From contig NZ_FOIJ01000001.1 in the NCBI RefSeq assembly GCF_900111745.1, positions 558,001 to 622,000 on the forward strand: DNA of 64,000 nt, read 5' to 3'. Made by a program: the position numbers and the translations under genes. The DNA is from Stigmatella erecta (GTDB taxonomy: Bacteria > Myxococcota > Myxococcia > Myxococcales > Myxococcaceae). Shown piece by piece: positions 18,299 through 28,855 of the stretch (positions are counted from its first letter, which is position 1; every line of letters begins with the position of its first letter). The notes beneath the pieces were generated by a model. It was not told the DNA's origin, made no database searches, and saw nothing but the letters and a program-made list of their open reading frames with translations.

Positions 18299-19564
18299 TT
18301 ACCACTTCCCGTTCTTGCCCAGGCTCTTGAGCTTCGTCTCCACGCGCTTCAGGTTGTCCGCCGCCTTACCTTTGCCCGACAGCGTGGCGTACACGGCGTT
18401 ACGGAACTCGGTGCTCACCTGGTTGTACTTGGTGCCGGTGATGGTGGGCCGCGGCACCGCGTTCACGAACGTGTCGTAGAGGCTGCCGAAGAAGGGGTTG
18501 GCCTTGAGCAGCTCCTCGTCCTTGTAGAGGCTCATGATGGTGGGGTTGAAGGCGCCCACCAGCGCGCGGCGCTTCTGCTCCTCGGGGCCCGTCAGGTACT
18601 TCACCAGGTCCACGGCGATCTCCGGGTTCTTGGAGTACTTGGACACCCCGAGCTGCCAGCCGCCCAGCGCGCCCGTGGCCTTGCCCTCCGGGCCGCCCTT
18701 GGGCAGCGCCATCACTTCCACCTTGCCCTTGATCTGGCTGTCCTTGGAGTTCGCCAGCGCCCAGGCGTACGGCCAGTTGCGCATGAACACCGCGTTGCCG
18801 GACTGGAACGCGCCGCGCGCGCCCTCCTCCTCGTAGGAGAGCACGCCCTTGGGCACCACGTTGCCCACCAGCGAGGCGATGAAGTCGATGGCCTCCGCGG
18901 CCTTCGGGTTGTTGACGGTGACCTGGCCGTTGGCGTCCACAATGGTGCCGCCGCCGAACGCGTCCAGCCACTCCACCGCGTTGCACGTCAGGCCCTCGTA
19001 CGACTTGCCCTGGAACACGTAGCCCACGAGCTTGTCGTTGCCCCCCTTCTTCTCCGCGTCCACGACGGTCTTCGCCGTCTGCGCCAGCTCCTGCCACGTG
19101 GTGGGCGGCTTCTGCCCGTGCTTCTCCAGCAGGTCCTTGCGGTAGTAGAGCAGGCCCGCCTCGGTGAACCAGGGCATCGCCACCAGCTTGCCGTTCACCG
19201 TGTTGTTCTTCACGATGGGCTGGAAGTGCTGCTTGAGCACGTCCTCGGGGAAGTGCGGCTTCAGGTCGATGAAGTGGTTGGCCACGATGCCCGGCCAGAT
19301 GATGTCGATGCGCACCACGTCCAGGTCCGTGGAGCCCGCCGCCAAGAGCTGCTGGAACTGCGCGAGCTGCTGCCCGGCGTCCGTCGGCACGCTCATGATC
19401 TGCACCGTGTGCCCGCTCTTCTTCGCCCAGGCCTGAGCCCCCTGGGTGCAGAGCTCCTGCTCCTGGCCCACGCTGCCACAGGCAATGACGATCTTCTCCG
19501 CCTGCGCCAGCTCCGGGGTGATGAGTGCCGCCGCGGCCACAAGCCCTGCCAGTACCTTTTTCAT
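18299..19564 (-). CDS. extracellular sugar-binding protein of the ABC importer (MalE/ThuE type)
   Basis: Periplasmic solute-binding protein, 421 residues with a cleavable signal (MKKVLAGLVAAAALITPELAQA). The mature part shows the CUT1 pattern: LLAAGSTDLDVVRIDIIWPG, GKLVAMPWFTEAGLLYYRKDLLEKHG, WQELAQTAKTV, and AVFMRNWPYAWAL. It most resembles maltose/trehalose binding proteins; the exact sugar is not known. ATG 19564 is preceded by AGGAAG; the frame is open 56 codons further upstream, but that part is the regulatory region. The first gene of the operon, it is divergent from lamB with 324 bp between them. Confidence 0.9.
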   Translation of the reverse strand: MKKVLAGLVAAAALITPELAQAEKIVIACGSVGQEQELCTQGAQAWAKKSGHTVQIMSVPTDAGQQLAQFQQLLAAGSTDLDVVRIDIIWPGIVANHFIDLKPHFPEDVLKQHFQPIVKNNTVNGKLVAMPWFTEAGLLYYRKDLLEKHGQKPPTTWQELAQTAKTVVDAEKKGGNDKLVGYVFQGKSYEGLTCNAVEWLDAFGGGTIVDANGQVTVNNPKAAEAIDFIASLVGNVVPKGVLSYEEEGARGAFQSGNAVFMRNWPYAWALANSKDSQIKGKVEVMALPKGGPEGKATGALGGWQLGVSKYSKNPEIAVDLVKYLTGPEEQKRRALVGAFNPTIMSLYKDEELLKANPFFGSLYDTFVNAVPRPTITGTKYNQVSTEFRNAVYATLSGKGKAADNLKRVETKLKSLGKNGKW

Positions 19565-19606
19565 ACGTGCTTCCTCCAAGGAAACGCTCCGCCCCTGGAG
19601 CGTCGA

Positions 19607-19616
19607 GAACGCGTTC
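19607..19616. promoter_or_regulatory. LacI-type operator candidate upstream of the sugar-binding gene
   Basis: A perfect 10-bp palindrome GAACGCGTTC with a central CG lies 42 bp before the binding-protein ATG. LacI/GalR-family operators for sugar operons commonly have such a central CpG palindrome. No lacI-type gene is in the window. The palindrome is seen; regulation is inferred. Confidence 0.45.
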
Positions 19617-19634
19617 ACACGGGCTGGGCAAACC

Positions 19635-19677
19635 TTGACGCGGAAGGTCAATGTTTTGCTGAGCAATCTTTGACGCG
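19635..19677. repeat. direct repeat TTGACGCG in the malE/lamB intergenic region
   Basis: TTGACGCG occurs at 19635-19642 and 19670-19677, 35 bp apart. The first copy also forms a TTGAC/GTCAA inverted pair with 19647-19651. These could be -35 elements or regulator half-sites in the divergent control region. Confidence 0.35.
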
Positions 19678-19727
19678 AGAGGCCAAGAGTGCTCGCAGCG
19701 GCCCACCCCATGGGGCGTGCAACCCGT

Positions 19728-19784
19728 ATCACGATTTATCCGTGATCAAGAGACTTGAATAGAACAACTATCAAGTTCTATGAG
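19728..19784 (+). promoter_or_regulatory. inverted repeats and promoter candidate upstream of lamB
   Basis: Two inverted repeats lie here: ATCACG and CGTGAT with a 7-base spacer (19728-19746), and ACTTGAATAG with CTATCAAGT around AACAA (19753-19776, one bulged base). The second overlaps a possible promoter, TTGAAT at 19755-19760 and TATGAG at 19779-19784 with an 18-base spacer. The stretch is AT-rich against the genome. A regulator binding the second repeat would cover the promoter. Confidence 0.4.
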
Positions 19785-19888
19785 GAGGCCCGCTTTGGCC
19801 GGCCCACCGAGGAAGGGAGAGGTCTCCCTCCGGTCTCACTCCTCACATCCCGACTTTTGTTGCCTGCAACACGTTTGGGGGCTGCATC

Positions 19889-21304
19889 GTGCTTTCTTCC
19901 CGAAGACTGCGTTCTTGCGTCACCTCGTTCCTCTCCGCCGCGACCCTCCTGGCAGTGCCCACCACCGCTTCGGCGTGGATTGGCTCTGAGAACCTGGAGA
20001 TCGGCATGTACGGCCGCATCGGCGCCTCCTGGAATCCCCAGACGGGCCGGTACGTGCATGGCAAGTCCCTGAACCTCCTCGGCAACCCCCTGGGTGGCCG
20101 CTTCGAGGAAGGCGACTACATGGAGCCGACGATCAAGCTGCACATCGTCAAGCCCGTGGTGGAGGAGCCCACCAAGCCCTGGTACCAGGTGGTGGTCACC
20201 CCCGCCTTCTACTCGAGCACGGGCTCGTTCCTGGGCGCCTCGCCCCCGGGCTTCTCCATCTCGCAGGCGTACCTGGAGGCGGGCAACGTGCTCACCCCGG
20301 ACCTGACGATGTGGGTGGGCCAGCGCTTCTACCGCAGCACCGACGTGCACATCGCCGATATCTTCTTCTTCAACCAGCTGGTCTCCCAGGGCGCGGGCGT
20401 GAAGTACAAGGGCCTGGACCTGGCGGTGCTGCTGCAGACCTCCCAGGCGCCCGGCCTCTACAGCGTGCCGGCGGGCCCGGAGACGGGCAACATGCGCATC
20501 GACCGTCAGCGCACGGTGTTCGTCGGCCAGTACGTGCTGCCGGTGGCCGAGAAGCACTCGCTGAACTTCCTGGCCGAGTTCCACCTGCTGCCCTCCAGCA
20601 AGAGCCTGCTCACCGATGAGGGCACCACGGTGCAGGAGGCCGACATCGGCTACGTGGGCGGCGTGAAGGGCCGCCTGGACCTGGGCAACGGCAGCTTCAA
20701 CGAGCTGTCGGTGCGCGTCGGCGGCGGCATCGCCAACGGCGCCTTCAGCGCCTCGCCCACCTTCGCCACCTTCGGCCGGGCCAACGAGGACGGCAAGTAC
20801 AGCGGCGCGCTGGGCATCGAGGCGGTGGAGCACCTGCTCATCAACGTGAGCCCGCTGCTCACCCTGAACGCCTACGGCATCCTCGAGTACAGCAAGGGCG
20901 CCGATGACGGCGAGCGGACCTCGGCCGCCACCGCCATCAACAACGGCACGAACTTCGCGGTGGGCGTGCGCAGCTTCCTGTACCTGACCGACAACTTCCA
21001 CCTCATCAACGAGGCGACGTTCCAGGGCTTCAAGGCGGAGCTGCCCGAGGGCGTGGAAGACCCGGGCATGCCCACGGCCTTCCGCTTCTCCATCGTCCCC
21101 ACGCTCGTGCCCTCCGGCCTGCGCTCGGCCTGGGCCCGCCCGCAGATCCGCCTCATCTACTCGCTGGCCGTCTACAACCAGGCCGAGGTGGACCTCTACA
21201 CGGACCGCGGCACCATCGGCCTGCCCGTGTCGCCGTACCTCAACGACTTCGGCGCCAAGAAGTTCGGCCACTTCGTGGGCACCCGCGCCGAGTGGTGGTT
21301 CTAG
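19889..21304 (+). CDS. maltoporin-like carbohydrate porin (LamB family)
   Basis: Outer-membrane beta-barrel for sugar entry. From GTG 19889 the 471-residue product has a signal peptide (about 1-29, ending TTASA), repeated amphipathic strands with aromatic girdles, and the family-like GVRSFLYLTDNFHLINEATFQ and RPQIRLIYSLAVYN. It ends in the C-terminal aromatic WWF signature needed for BAM-dependent insertion. It is divergent from the sugar-binding/permease operon, so outer- and inner-membrane steps are probably controlled together. The protein is somewhat longer than E. coli LamB; the sugar is inferred. Confidence 0.85.
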   Translation: MLSSRRLRSCVTSFLSAATLLAVPTTASAWIGSENLEIGMYGRIGASWNPQTGRYVHGKSLNLLGNPLGGRFEEGDYMEPTIKLHIVKPVVEEPTKPWYQVVVTPAFYSSTGSFLGASPPGFSISQAYLEAGNVLTPDLTMWVGQRFYRSTDVHIADIFFFNQLVSQGAGVKYKGLDLAVLLQTSQAPGLYSVPAGPETGNMRIDRQRTVFVGQYVLPVAEKHSLNFLAEFHLLPSSKSLLTDEGTTVQEADIGYVGGVKGRLDLGNGSFNELSVRVGGGIANGAFSASPTFATFGRANEDGKYSGALGIEAVEHLLINVSPLLTLNAYGILEYSKGADDGERTSAATAINNGTNFAVGVRSFLYLTDNFHLINEATFQGFKAELPEGVEDPGMPTAFRFSIVPTLVPSGLRSAWARPQIRLIYSLAVYNQAEVDLYTDRGTIGLPVSPYLNDFGAKKFGHFVGTRAEWWF

Positions 21305-21535
21305 CCACTCGCCTCGCTTCCGGCAGGGCAAGCAGCCGTCCTGTCTGGAAAGTTCCGCCCCCCGGGCAGCTTGCACCGGGGAGCAGGCGTTCCTAGAACT
21401 CAAGGGGGCTTGTGAAGTGTGAGCCGGGAAACGCGTCCGGCTCGCCAGGCAACGGCCCCCGGCAGTACTTCAGCGCCCCCCAGACGGCCCCGGGCGGGTG
21501 TTTTCCGCAGGTCCGCAGGACTTTCGCGTGCTCGC
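21305..21535. other. intergenic stretch between lamB and the rpsA promoter
   Basis: The 380-bp lamB-rpsA gap shows no convincing gene in its first 230 bp. No terminator with a T-run was seen after lamB. The rest of the gap holds the rpsA promoter and leader. Confidence 0.4.
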
Positions 21536-21563
21536 TTGACTGCCGGAATCACCGGCGTCTAGG
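21536..21563 (+). promoter_or_regulatory. rpsA promoter (sigma-70/sigma-A type)
   Basis: TTGACT at 21536-21541 and TCTAGG at 21558-21563 with 16-bp spacing form a good housekeeping promoter about 120 bp before rpsA (TAGGGT at 18 bp is the alternative -10). The spacer holds a short inverted repeat GCCGG-aatca-CCGGC (21542-21556). The leader of roughly 115 nt contains a T-run (21572-21580) and could carry S1 autoregulation, which is known in E. coli but not shown here. Confidence 0.6.
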
Positions 21564-21684
21564 GTGCGCGGCTTCTTTTTTTCAGTCCCCGAGGTGGGGA
21601 CACACGTGGCCTCCGTCGCGCCCCGCGGCTGGCCCACGTGAATCAACAGGGGCTGCTGTACCCGTTTCAAAGGACTTCCCATTC

Positions 21685-23400
<1,716 letters not shown>

Positions 23401-23418
23401 GCAGCCTGCTTCCCCGAG

Positions 23419-23482
23419 CCTCTCCCTCGCGGGAGAGGCCCTGGCGGCCGGGTCCCCCTTCGGGGCCCGGCCGTTTGCTTTT
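23419..23482 (+). terminator. rpsA terminator with tandem hairpins
   Basis: Two stem-loops follow the rpsA stop: CCTCTCCC-tcgc-GGGAGAGG (23419-23438) and a larger one (GGCCGGG with CCCC, CTTC loop, GGGG with CCCGGCC, 23446-23472). The second leads into TTTGCTTTT, a Rho-independent terminator in the + direction. It also separates rpsA from the convergent cytochrome genes. Confidence 0.8.
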
Positions 23483-24535
23483 CTACTTCATGCCGTCGAT
23501 CCAGGCCTGGATGAGCGCCTTGCCCTCCAGGTCCACGGCGCGCGAGGCCGTGGGGGGCATCTGCTCCACCGTGCCGCGGATGGTCATCCGGTGGTGCACG
23601 CAGCTCTGCTCCGCGTTGCCCGGATCGATGCGCAGGTTGACCCCCGGCGTGACGAACTTCTCCACCGGCACGTTGACCGCCGTGCGGTAGGTGCCCGTGT
23701 CCGCCACGGTCTTGTCCTTCACGGACAGCCGCAGGTCGAACACGTTGTTGAACTCGATGCCCTGGGGGTGGTGGCAGTTGCCGCAGTTGGAGTGGAGGTA
23801 GCCGAGCGCCGCGGCCTCCACGCTGTTGCCCGGCACGGTGAAGCGCTCCGTGGGGGGCACGGTGAGCCGTCCTTCCGCGGCGAGCGTGCCCAGCGTCACC
23901 CCCGTGCCGTCATGGTCGAGCTGGAGCGCGCTGAAGCCCAGCGCCTGCTCGGGCAGGTACGAGTGGCAGCTCTTGCAGTCCTTGGCGGCGGGGATGGAGT
24001 GCTGCGTGCCCAGGGGGTTCACGGCCCCGTAGCGCACGTAGTCCGCGTCCGAGCCGTCCGCGCGCCAGGCATAGGCGCCCAGGATGAAGTCCTCGGGGCC
24101 GGCGCCGTGGCGGGCGATGAAGCGCGTCTCCACGAGCTTGCCGTCGACGGCGAACTCCTTCCACAGGCGCGCGCCCACCGGGAGCACCCAGTGGTCCATG
24201 TCGCTCGTGTCGATGTGGCACCCGTCCGGCAGCTGCACGAAGCGGCGCTTCTGCGCCGAGTCGGACCAGAGCGGGTAGCGCGGGGTGAACTCGCGCACGC
24301 CCGGCGCGAGCGTCCGGGCGGCGAAGTCCTGGTACAGCCCCGTGTCCGACAGGGTGGCCGGCACCCCCGCCTCCAGCCCCGTCTTCAGGCCCGCGCAGGG
24401 GACCTTCGACTCCGCGGGCGGTTCGGGGGGCTTCTGCTCATCCGAGGAGCAGGCCGTGAAGGGGAGCGCTGCCAGCAGGCCGGTGAGGCACAGCGCCCGG
24501 GAGGGCTTGGGGGAGGAAGGGATGCCGGTTTTCAT
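23483..24535 (-). CDS. dihaem c-type cytochrome lipoprotein (SO_2930-like)
   Basis: Exported lipoprotein of 350 residues (lipobox FTAC near residue 29) with two haem-attachment motifs, CKSCH and CGNCH. The segment with YPLWSDSAQKRRFVQLPDG resembles the SO_2930-type dihaem cytochrome family; that likeness is from memory and moderate. It should work in the periplasm, anchored to a membrane, in electron transfer to an unknown partner. It is the second gene of a two-gene unit, 10 bp after the other cytochrome gene. The family's usual SO_2929-like parallel beta-helix partner is not present; the partner here is another dihaem protein. Confidence 0.72.
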   Translation of the reverse strand: MKTGIPSSPKPSRALCLTGLLAALPFTACSSDEQKPPEPPAESKVPCAGLKTGLEAGVPATLSDTGLYQDFAARTLAPGVREFTPRYPLWSDSAQKRRFVQLPDGCHIDTSDMDHWVLPVGARLWKEFAVDGKLVETRFIARHGAGPEDFILGAYAWRADGSDADYVRYGAVNPLGTQHSIPAAKDCKSCHSYLPEQALGFSALQLDHDGTGVTLGTLAAEGRLTVPPTERFTVPGNSVEAAALGYLHSNCGNCHHPQGIEFNNVFDLRLSVKDKTVADTGTYRTAVNVPVEKFVTPGVNLRIDPGNAEQSCVHHRMTIRGTVEQMPPTASRAVDLEGKALIQAWIDGMK

Positions 24536-24545
24536 CGCTGTTCCT

Positions 24546-25973
24546 TTAGATGCCGCTCACCGGGCAGGTGGACGAGGCCGGGGGGGCCTCACACTTGCCG
24601 GCCGTGCAGACCTGGCAGGCCCCACATTCGGTGTCCTGCGTGCAGGCGCTGCCCACACACTGGTTGATGCCCTGGCCCGGGGTGGTGCTCATGTTGCACG
24701 TCCCGCCGTGGTTGGCGCAGTCCGCGTCCCCCGTGCAGAAGTACGTGGGCGTCTGCGGCTGCTTGTCGGCGGCCCCCGTGAGGCGCGTCTGGGACTTCAG
24801 GTAGAAGTAGACGGCCTGCAGGTCGCTATCGAGCATCTTCGCGTAGGCCTCGGCCGCGGAGTACATCGGGAAGGCCAGGTCACGCCGGGGCTCGGGGCCC
24901 GCCACCTTCTTGGTGGTCATGATGTCGCGGAAGGCCTCGTAGGTGTCCGGCAGGCGGCTGTGGGTGGCCCCCAGCAGGTTGGCGCCCAGCGTGCGCGAGT
25001 AGCCCGTCATGGCGTTGAGCCCGGGGGGCACGTCGAACACGCGGCCCCCGGTGAGGTAGCTCGCCGTGGTGATCTTCCCGAAGTCCGGGTTCGGGCCCGG
25101 GGCGTAGTTGCGGTCCGGGTTGGTGTGGCAGCTGTTGCACTCGGCCACCATGACCAGGTAGCTGCCGCGCCCGTACTTCTCGCGGTCCGCGGCGCTGAAG
25201 CCCGCCAGGGCGGGGGGATCCGCCAGCGGCTGCACGGCGAGCCCGCGCGTGGCGTGGCCCGGGTAATCCCCCTCTTCGGACGGCAGCGGCCGGGAGACGG
25301 CCCCGTCGACGAAGTTGGTGGGGAAGGGGATGGGGCGCGCGGCGCCGGCGGGGCCCTTGATGTCCGCGGGCACCGCGTTCTTCACGGCCGGCACCTTGGT
25401 GAAGAAGGCGTACATGGCCTTCAGGTCCTCGGTGGACATCCAGCGGTAGCCCACCCAGGGCATGACGATCAGCGCCTCGGCGTCATCGTCGCTGAGGTAG
25501 TCGCGGCCCGTGCGCATGGTGTCGATGAACTGTTCCTCGGTCAGCCGCATGCCGACGTCCGGGTCCGAGGTCAGGTTGCGCGCGTAGACGACCGCGCCCG
25601 GCCCGATGGGGTAGGGCGTGCCGCCGCCCATGTACTGCGGGGGGCCGTTGGCGGAGTTGTAGTTGTGGCATCCGCTGCACTCGCCCACCGCGTTGACCAG
25701 GTAGCTGCCGCGGCCAATGCGCTCCTTCTCGGCCACGGACATGCCGCTCACGTCGAGCGGGAACCCCAGGATTTCCAGGCCTTTCTTCGCGGACTCCGAG
25801 AGCGTCTGCTCCGGGGGCGGCGGGGGGGGCATCACCTCATCCTCATCATCACAGGCCGCGGAGCCCAGCAGCGCTCCGGCCAGGGACAGGGTAGCGCCCA
25901 GGCGCCTCCACCCGCCCCAGGACCCAGGGACCGGCATCGCGGTCCGGTGGTTCTTCGGCTTCATCACAGTCAC
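24546..25973 (-). CDS. dihaem cytochrome c lipoprotein with Cys-rich tail
   Basis: Lipoprotein of 475 residues (lipobox SAAC). Two cytochrome c domains carry CSGCH and CNSCH. The first, with VYARNLTSDPDVGMRLTEEQF and MPWVGYRWMSTEDLKAMYAFF, resembles the haem domains of alcohol-dehydrogenase cytochrome subunits. The C-terminal 70 residues hold ten Cys (TYFCTGDADCANHGGTC, CTQDTECGACQVC) in a pattern common in secreted myxobacterial proteins, probably disulfide-linked. The GTG start at 25973 follows GGAG at 8-base spacing; the ATG at codon 4 is an alternative. A good promoter lies upstream at 26016-26044. Confidence 0.75.
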   Translation of the reverse strand: MTVMKPKNHRTAMPVPGSWGGWRRLGATLSLAGALLGSAACDDEDEVMPPPPPPEQTLSESAKKGLEILGFPLDVSGMSVAEKERIGRGSYLVNAVGECSGCHNYNSANGPPQYMGGGTPYPIGPGAVVYARNLTSDPDVGMRLTEEQFIDTMRTGRDYLSDDDAEALIVMPWVGYRWMSTEDLKAMYAFFTKVPAVKNAVPADIKGPAGAARPIPFPTNFVDGAVSRPLPSEEGDYPGHATRGLAVQPLADPPALAGFSAADREKYGRGSYLVMVAECNSCHTNPDRNYAPGPNPDFGKITTASYLTGGRVFDVPPGLNAMTGYSRTLGANLLGATHSRLPDTYEAFRDIMTTKKVAGPEPRRDLAFPMYSAAEAYAKMLDSDLQAVYFYLKSQTRLTGAADKQPQTPTYFCTGDADCANHGGTCNMSTTPGQGINQCVGSACTQDTECGACQVCTAGKCEAPPASSTCPVSGI

Positions 25974-26015
25974 AGTGCTTTCTCCTCAGGGGGGACAGGA
26001 ACATCCCCACCCGGG

Positions 26016-26044
26016 ACGATAGACGTGCCCTCTGTCCCACTCAA
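26016..26044 (-). promoter_or_regulatory. promoter of the cytochrome operon
   Basis: On the minus strand, TTGAGT (26044-26039) and TATCGT (26021-26016) are spaced by exactly 17 bp, about 45 bp before the first cytochrome start. This is one of the best sigma-70-like matches in the window. Confidence 0.55.
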
Positions 26045-26193
26045 TGAACCCCGTGGAAAAGGGGAGAGACGGGGAGAGTCCGCGCGCAGGCGGCCAGGCG
26101 GGGGGGGGCGGTGGATTGACACATGTGACGCAGGGCGCCGGCCGTTATCCAACAGGAAATCCCGCCGGCGCGGCGGGGCCCACGTGTGCTCGC

Positions 26194-26222
26194 TTGACCC
26201 TCCCCGGAGGGGCGGGGATAAG
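26194..26222 (+). promoter_or_regulatory. thiolase promoter
   Basis: TTGACC at 26194-26199 and GATAAG at 26217-26222 with 17-bp spacing, 43 bp before the thiolase ATG. It shares the 13-mer GTGCTCGCTTGAC (26186-26198) with the rpsA promoter. A second TTGACA at 26116 has no -10 partner. Confidence 0.55.
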
Positions 26223-26264
26223 GGCCCAGCCATTCATTCCGCCGGTACCCAAGGAGGCTTTTCC

Positions 26265-27446
26265 ATGGCTCGTACAGTCGTCATCGTGGGCGCGGCCCGT
26301 ACCCCCATCGGGGCTTTCCAGGGCTCTCTGTCCAAGCTCACGGCGCCGCAGCTCGGCGCGGTGGCCATCAAGGCCGCGCTGGAGCGCGCCGGGGTCAAGC
26401 CGGACGCCGTCCAGGAGGTCCTCATGGGCTGTGTGCTGCAGGCGGGCGTGGGCCAGGCCCCCGCGCGCCAGGCCCTGCGGCTCGCGGGCATCCCGGACAG
26501 CGTGCCGGCCACCACCGTCAACAAGGTCTGCGGCTCGGGGCTCAAGGCCGTCATCGCCGGGGCCCAGTCCATCGCCCTGGGCGACGCGGACGTCGTCGTC
26601 GTGGGCGGCATGGAGTCCATGAGCAACGCGCCCTACATCAGCCACTCGCTGCGCGGCGGGGCCCGCATGGGCAACGTGGAGTTCAAGGACGCCATGATTC
26701 ATGACGGCCTGTGGGACCCCTACGACAACGTCCACATGGGCAGCTGCGCCGAGGAGTGCGCGGTGACCCAGGACGTCAGCCGCGCCCAGCAGGACGCGTA
26801 CGCGCTGGAGTCCACGAACCGGGCCATCCGGGCGCAGAAGGAGGGGCTGTTCACCTCGGAGATCGTCCCGGTGGCCGTGCCCGGCAAGAAGCCCGAGGAC
26901 ACCGTCATCGTCGCCGAGGACGAGGGCCCCCGCAACGCCAAGCCAGAGAAGATCGCCACCCTCAAGCCCGTCTTCAAGAAGGACGGCACGGTGACGGCCG
27001 CCAACGCCTCGTCCATCAATGACGGCGCCGCGGCGCTGGTGCTCATGAGCGAGGAGCGCGCCAAGGCCGAGGGGCGCACCATCCTGGGCCGCATCAGCGG
27101 CTATGCCGAGGCGGCGCGCAAGCCGGTGGAGTTCACCATCGCCCCGGCGGATGCCATCCACAAGCTGCTCACCAAGAAGGGCGTGAAGGCCGAGGCGGTG
27201 GACCTCTGGGAGATCAACGAGGCGTTCGCCGTGGTGGCCATCGCCAACAACCGGCTGCTCAAGCTGGACCCGGCCAAGGTGAACGTGCGCGGCGGCGCGG
27301 TGGTGCTGGGCCACCCCATCGGGGCCTCGGGCGCGCGCGTGCTGGTGACGCTCCTGCACACCCTGAAGGACCAGGACAAGAAGCGGGGCGTGGCCTCGTT
27401 GTGCATCGGCGGTGGAGAAGGCATTGCCCTGATGGTCGAGCGGTGA
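26265..27446 (+). CDS. atoB: acetyl-CoA C-acetyltransferase (thiolase)
   Basis: Condenses or cleaves acetoacetyl-CoA and longer 3-ketoacyl-CoAs. The 393-residue protein has the nucleophile Cys89 (NKVCGSGLKAV), NEAFAV, the GHPIGASGAR active-site His and the second Cys in CIGGGEGIAL. ATG 26265 follows AAGGAGG with 7-base spacing. The frame is open far upstream across the divergent cytochrome gene; that is an artefact of GC bias. It is followed by both CoA-transferase subunits, forming a ketone-body/acetoacetate module. The symbol reflects closest function; PhaA is an alternative name. Confidence 0.94.
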   Translation: MARTVVIVGAARTPIGAFQGSLSKLTAPQLGAVAIKAALERAGVKPDAVQEVLMGCVLQAGVGQAPARQALRLAGIPDSVPATTVNKVCGSGLKAVIAGAQSIALGDADVVVVGGMESMSNAPYISHSLRGGARMGNVEFKDAMIHDGLWDPYDNVHMGSCAEECAVTQDVSRAQQDAYALESTNRAIRAQKEGLFTSEIVPVAVPGKKPEDTVIVAEDEGPRNAKPEKIATLKPVFKKDGTVTAANASSINDGAAALVLMSEERAKAEGRTILGRISGYAEAARKPVEFTIAPADAIHKLLTKKGVKAEAVDLWEINEAFAVVAIANNRLLKLDPAKVNVRGGAVVLGHPIGASGARVLVTLLHTLKDQDKKRGVASLCIGGGEGIALMVER

Positions 27447-27477
27447 TTCTCTCCCCTCCGGGAGAACGAGGAGACGG

Positions 27478-28176
27478 ATGAACAAGGTCATCGCGAGCGC
27501 GGACGAAGCGGTCGCCGACATGCCCGACGGCTGTACGCTCATGAGCGGCGGCTTCGGGCTGTGCGGCAACCCGGAGAATTTGATCGAGGCGATTCACCGC
27601 AAGAACGTGAAGCGCCTCACCATCATCTCCAACAACTGTGGCACCACCGACCTGGGGCTGGGGATTCTCCTCCAGAACAAGCAGGTGAAGCGGATGGTGT
27701 CCAGCTACGTGGGGGAGAACAAGGAGTTCGAGCGCCAGTTCCTCTCCGGGGAGCTGGAGGTGGAGCTCAACCCCCAGGGCACGCTCGCCGAGCGCATCCG
27801 CGCGGGCGGCTGCGGCATTGGCGGCTTCTTCACCCCCACGGGCGCCGGCACCCAGGTCTCCGAGGGCAAGGAGACGCGGATGATCGACGGGCGGCTGCAC
27901 GTGCTGGAGACGCCGCTCAAGGCCGACTTCGCCATCGTCCGGGCCTGGAAGGCGGACCGCTGGGGCAACCTGGTGTTCCGCAAGACGGCGCGCAACTTCT
28001 CGCCGATGATGTGCATGGCCGCCAAGGTCACCATCGTGGAGGCCGAGCACATCGTGGAGCCCGGAGAGCTGGAGGGGGACCTGATTCACATCCCCAACAT
28101 CTTCGTGCAGCGCATCATCCAGGCGAAGAACCTGAAGAAGTGGATCGAGCGGCGCACCGTCCGCAAGCAGGCGTGA
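27478..28176 (+). CDS. scoA: 3-oxoacid CoA-transferase subunit A
   Basis: Alpha subunit of the succinyl-CoA:3-ketoacid (or acetate:acetoacetate) CoA-transferase, which activates acetoacetate. The 232 residues show [30 protein letters not shown], and [11 protein letters not shown], the usual A-subunit signature. It starts 31 bp after thiolase with GAGGAGA upstream and is followed by the B subunit after 10 bp. The donor (succinyl-CoA, acetyl-CoA or other) cannot be told from sequence alone. Confidence 0.93.
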   Translation: MNKVIASADEAVADMPDGCTLMSGGFGLCGNPENLIEAIHRKNVKRLTIISNNCGTTDLGLGILLQNKQVKRMVSSYVGENKEFERQFLSGELEVELNPQGTLAERIRAGGCGIGGFFTPTGAGTQVSEGKETRMIDGRLHVLETPLKADFAIVRAWKADRWGNLVFRKTARNFSPMMCMAAKVTIVEAEHIVEPGELEGDLIHIPNIFVQRIIQAKNLKKWIERRTVRKQA

Positions 28177-28186
28177 GGACCTTCCG

Positions 28187-28843
<657 letters not shown>

Positions 28844-28855
28844 GGGACCAGCGCA

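Noticed and set aside
19706-19715. CCCCATGGGG palindrome as an operator
   Set aside because: Too short and simple in a GC-rich sequence to call without support.
24285-26264. Open frame upstream of the thiolase ATG
   Set aside because: It is antisense to the cytochrome genes and has no thiolase-family sequence; the SD and promoter fit ATG 26265.
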